Source of the DNA: Bacteroidales bacterium
GTDB lineage: Bacteria; Bacteroidota; Bacteroidia; Bacteroidales; PUMT01
DNA: 6,151 nt
NCBI GenBank assembly: GCA_007132365.1
Contig: SLOS01000089.1
Coordinates: forward strand, 1 to 6,151
Direction: 5' to 3'
Shown in pieces: positions 5,246 to 6,151 of the stretch. Below the pieces are notes generated by a model. That model was not told the origin of the DNA and did no database searches. It saw only the letters and a program-made list of their open reading frames with translations. Made by a program: the position numbers and the translations under genes. Position 1 is the stretch's first letter. Every line of letters begins with the position of its first letter.

Positions 5246-6151
5246 TTAATTTTCCATCACCAGTCCCCCGAACCTCCGCCCGAATTCCCTGAGCTGGTGA
5301 ATTTTTTCGGCATGGGGATAGAATTTGGAGGAAAAGCCGCCTTCCATCACCTTCAGCTTGAGGTTTTTCAGGTTGCCTTCGATAATATCCACAGCTTCGC
5401 CGCTCCATCCGTAGGAACCGAATGAGGCTGCCGGTTTACCCTTGTCCCTGATAGGGTTAATAAGCGAGAAGAGCCTGTAAACAGGGAGCAGTGTATTCTG
5501 GTTGATGGTTGGCGATCCGATAAGCAGGGCATTGCAGCGGGTCAGCAATGAATCGATCTCTCCAAGAGGCATCGTTTCAATATCGGCCGTTTCAACAATG
5601 ATTCCCGGCGCAGTTTCCCTGATACCTTCAGCAATGTATCCGGCCATCTGCTTTGTATATCCATAAGCCGAAATATAGGTAACCAGGACATACTTCCCTT
5701 CAGCATCCGCATCAGCAAGGTACTCCCTGGCATATTTCTCCGAAAGGTCAACATACTTTTTCCAGTTGGACCTCAAAATCGGGCCGTGACCGGTTGCAAT
5801 GACCGAAATATCGAGAGGTCTTATCTTTTCAATGGCCTTCAGCATAAATTTACTGTAAGGCTTCAGTATGACATCAAAATAGTATTTAAAGGAATCGTCA
5901 TAACCTGGAACAAGGTCATCAAACATCTCCCCGGTGCAGAAATGCGCCCCGAAAGAGTCGCAGGTGAACAGCACCCTGTCCTCCACAAGCCATGTATAAA
6001 TTGAGTCCGGCCAGTGCAGGTTGGGAGCAGAGATAAATTTCAGGGTTTTGTTGCCCAGGTCAAGTGTGTCGCCATCCTTTACCTTCATGCTTTTAAAAGG
6101 TATGGAAACAATGTCCTCAAGGTAACGGATGGCATTCCCGCTGCCCACCAC
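5246..6151 (-). CDS. FprA-type flavodiiron protein (O2/NO reductase), N-terminus cut by window edge
   Basis: The frame enters at the right edge with an internal GTG codon and ends at TAA (5248-5246), leaving 301 residues. A metallo-beta-lactamase-like domain comes first. Counting from the edge, diiron ligands are visible as His46 (NLHWPDS), Asp65 (CDSFGAH) and His122 (ATGHGP). The HxExD ligand motif must lie in the missing part. The spacing of His46 and Asp65 equals that of His146 and Asp165 in rubredoxin:oxygen oxidoreductase, so about 100 residues are missing. A flavodoxin-like domain follows from about 154, with the FMN phosphate loop SAYGYT (161-166), SPTINQNTLLP and SYGWSGEA. The protein ends soon after, with no rubredoxin or flavin reductase extension, so it fits class A. 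Such cytoplasmic enzymes reduce O2 to water and/or NO to N2O with electrons from rubredoxin or similar donors. Whether it prefers O2 or NO cannot be told. Its partner gene is not in the window. Confidence 0.95.
   Translation of the reverse strand: MVGSGNAIRYLEDIVSIPFKSMKVKDGDTLDLGNKTLKFISAPNLHWPDSIYTWLVEDRVLFTCDSFGAHFCTGEMFDDLVPGYDDSFKYYFDVILKPYSKFMLKAIEKIRPLDISVIATGHGPILRSNWKKYVDLSEKYAREYLADADAEGKYVLVTYISAYGYTKQMAGYIAEGIRETAPGIIVETADIETMPLGEIDSLLTRCNALLIGSPTINQNTLLPVYRLFSLINPIRDKGKPAASFGSYGWSGEAVDIIEGNLKNLKLKVMEGGFSSKFYPHAEKIHQLREFGRRFGGLVMEN

Overview
The window looks like a piece of chromosome from a member of the Bacteroidota, most likely a facultative or microaerobic relative of the Bacteroidales/Marinilabiliales. 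The reasons are: (i) a secreted protein with a PKD fold and the C-terminal sorting domain of type IX secretion (type B, CHU_C), which is a Bacteroidota hallmark; (ii) the first two subunits of alternative complex III in the Bacteroidota style, with ActA carrying an extra N-terminal haem domain and ActB carrying the extended Tat signal; (iii) weak or absent Shine-Dalgarno sequences and one promoter candidate resembling the Bacteroidota TTTG / TAnnTTTG type.

Layout. Positions 1-4064 hold four genes, all on the minus strand, so they read right to left: an AI-2E/PerM-type membrane protein (2940-4064), a small PKD plus CHU_C secreted protein (2263-2889), actA (844-2016) and the N-terminal 250 residues of actB (1-751, cut by the left window edge). 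A 246-base gap (2017-2262) separates the PKD gene from actA and holds a candidate promoter and a leader with competing inverted repeats. An EamA/DMT-family transporter (4259-5197) runs on the plus strand, diverging from the AI-2E gene across a gap of about 195 bases. It converges on a flavodiiron protein gene (5246-6151, minus strand), which is cut by the right edge and lacks roughly its first 100 residues.

How the genes relate. ActA and ActB are the start of an operon for a quinol-oxidising, membrane-bound complex that passes electrons to periplasmic cytochrome c or directly to a terminal oxidase. The flavodiiron protein is a cytoplasmic scavenger of O2 and/or NO. Together they suggest an organism that respires oxygen but also protects oxygen-sensitive metabolism. 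The two transporters and the secreted protein have no evident functional tie to respiration, and their substrates or partners cannot be read from the sequence.

I found no RNA gene, CRISPR array, insertion sequence, attachment site or clear intrinsic terminator. I also found no convincing sign of an undescribed system: every gene belongs to a known family. The points worth a second look are the structure of the act leader, the six-haem ActA, the minimal type IX cargo protein, a TTG start, and a strong local excess of CCGG.
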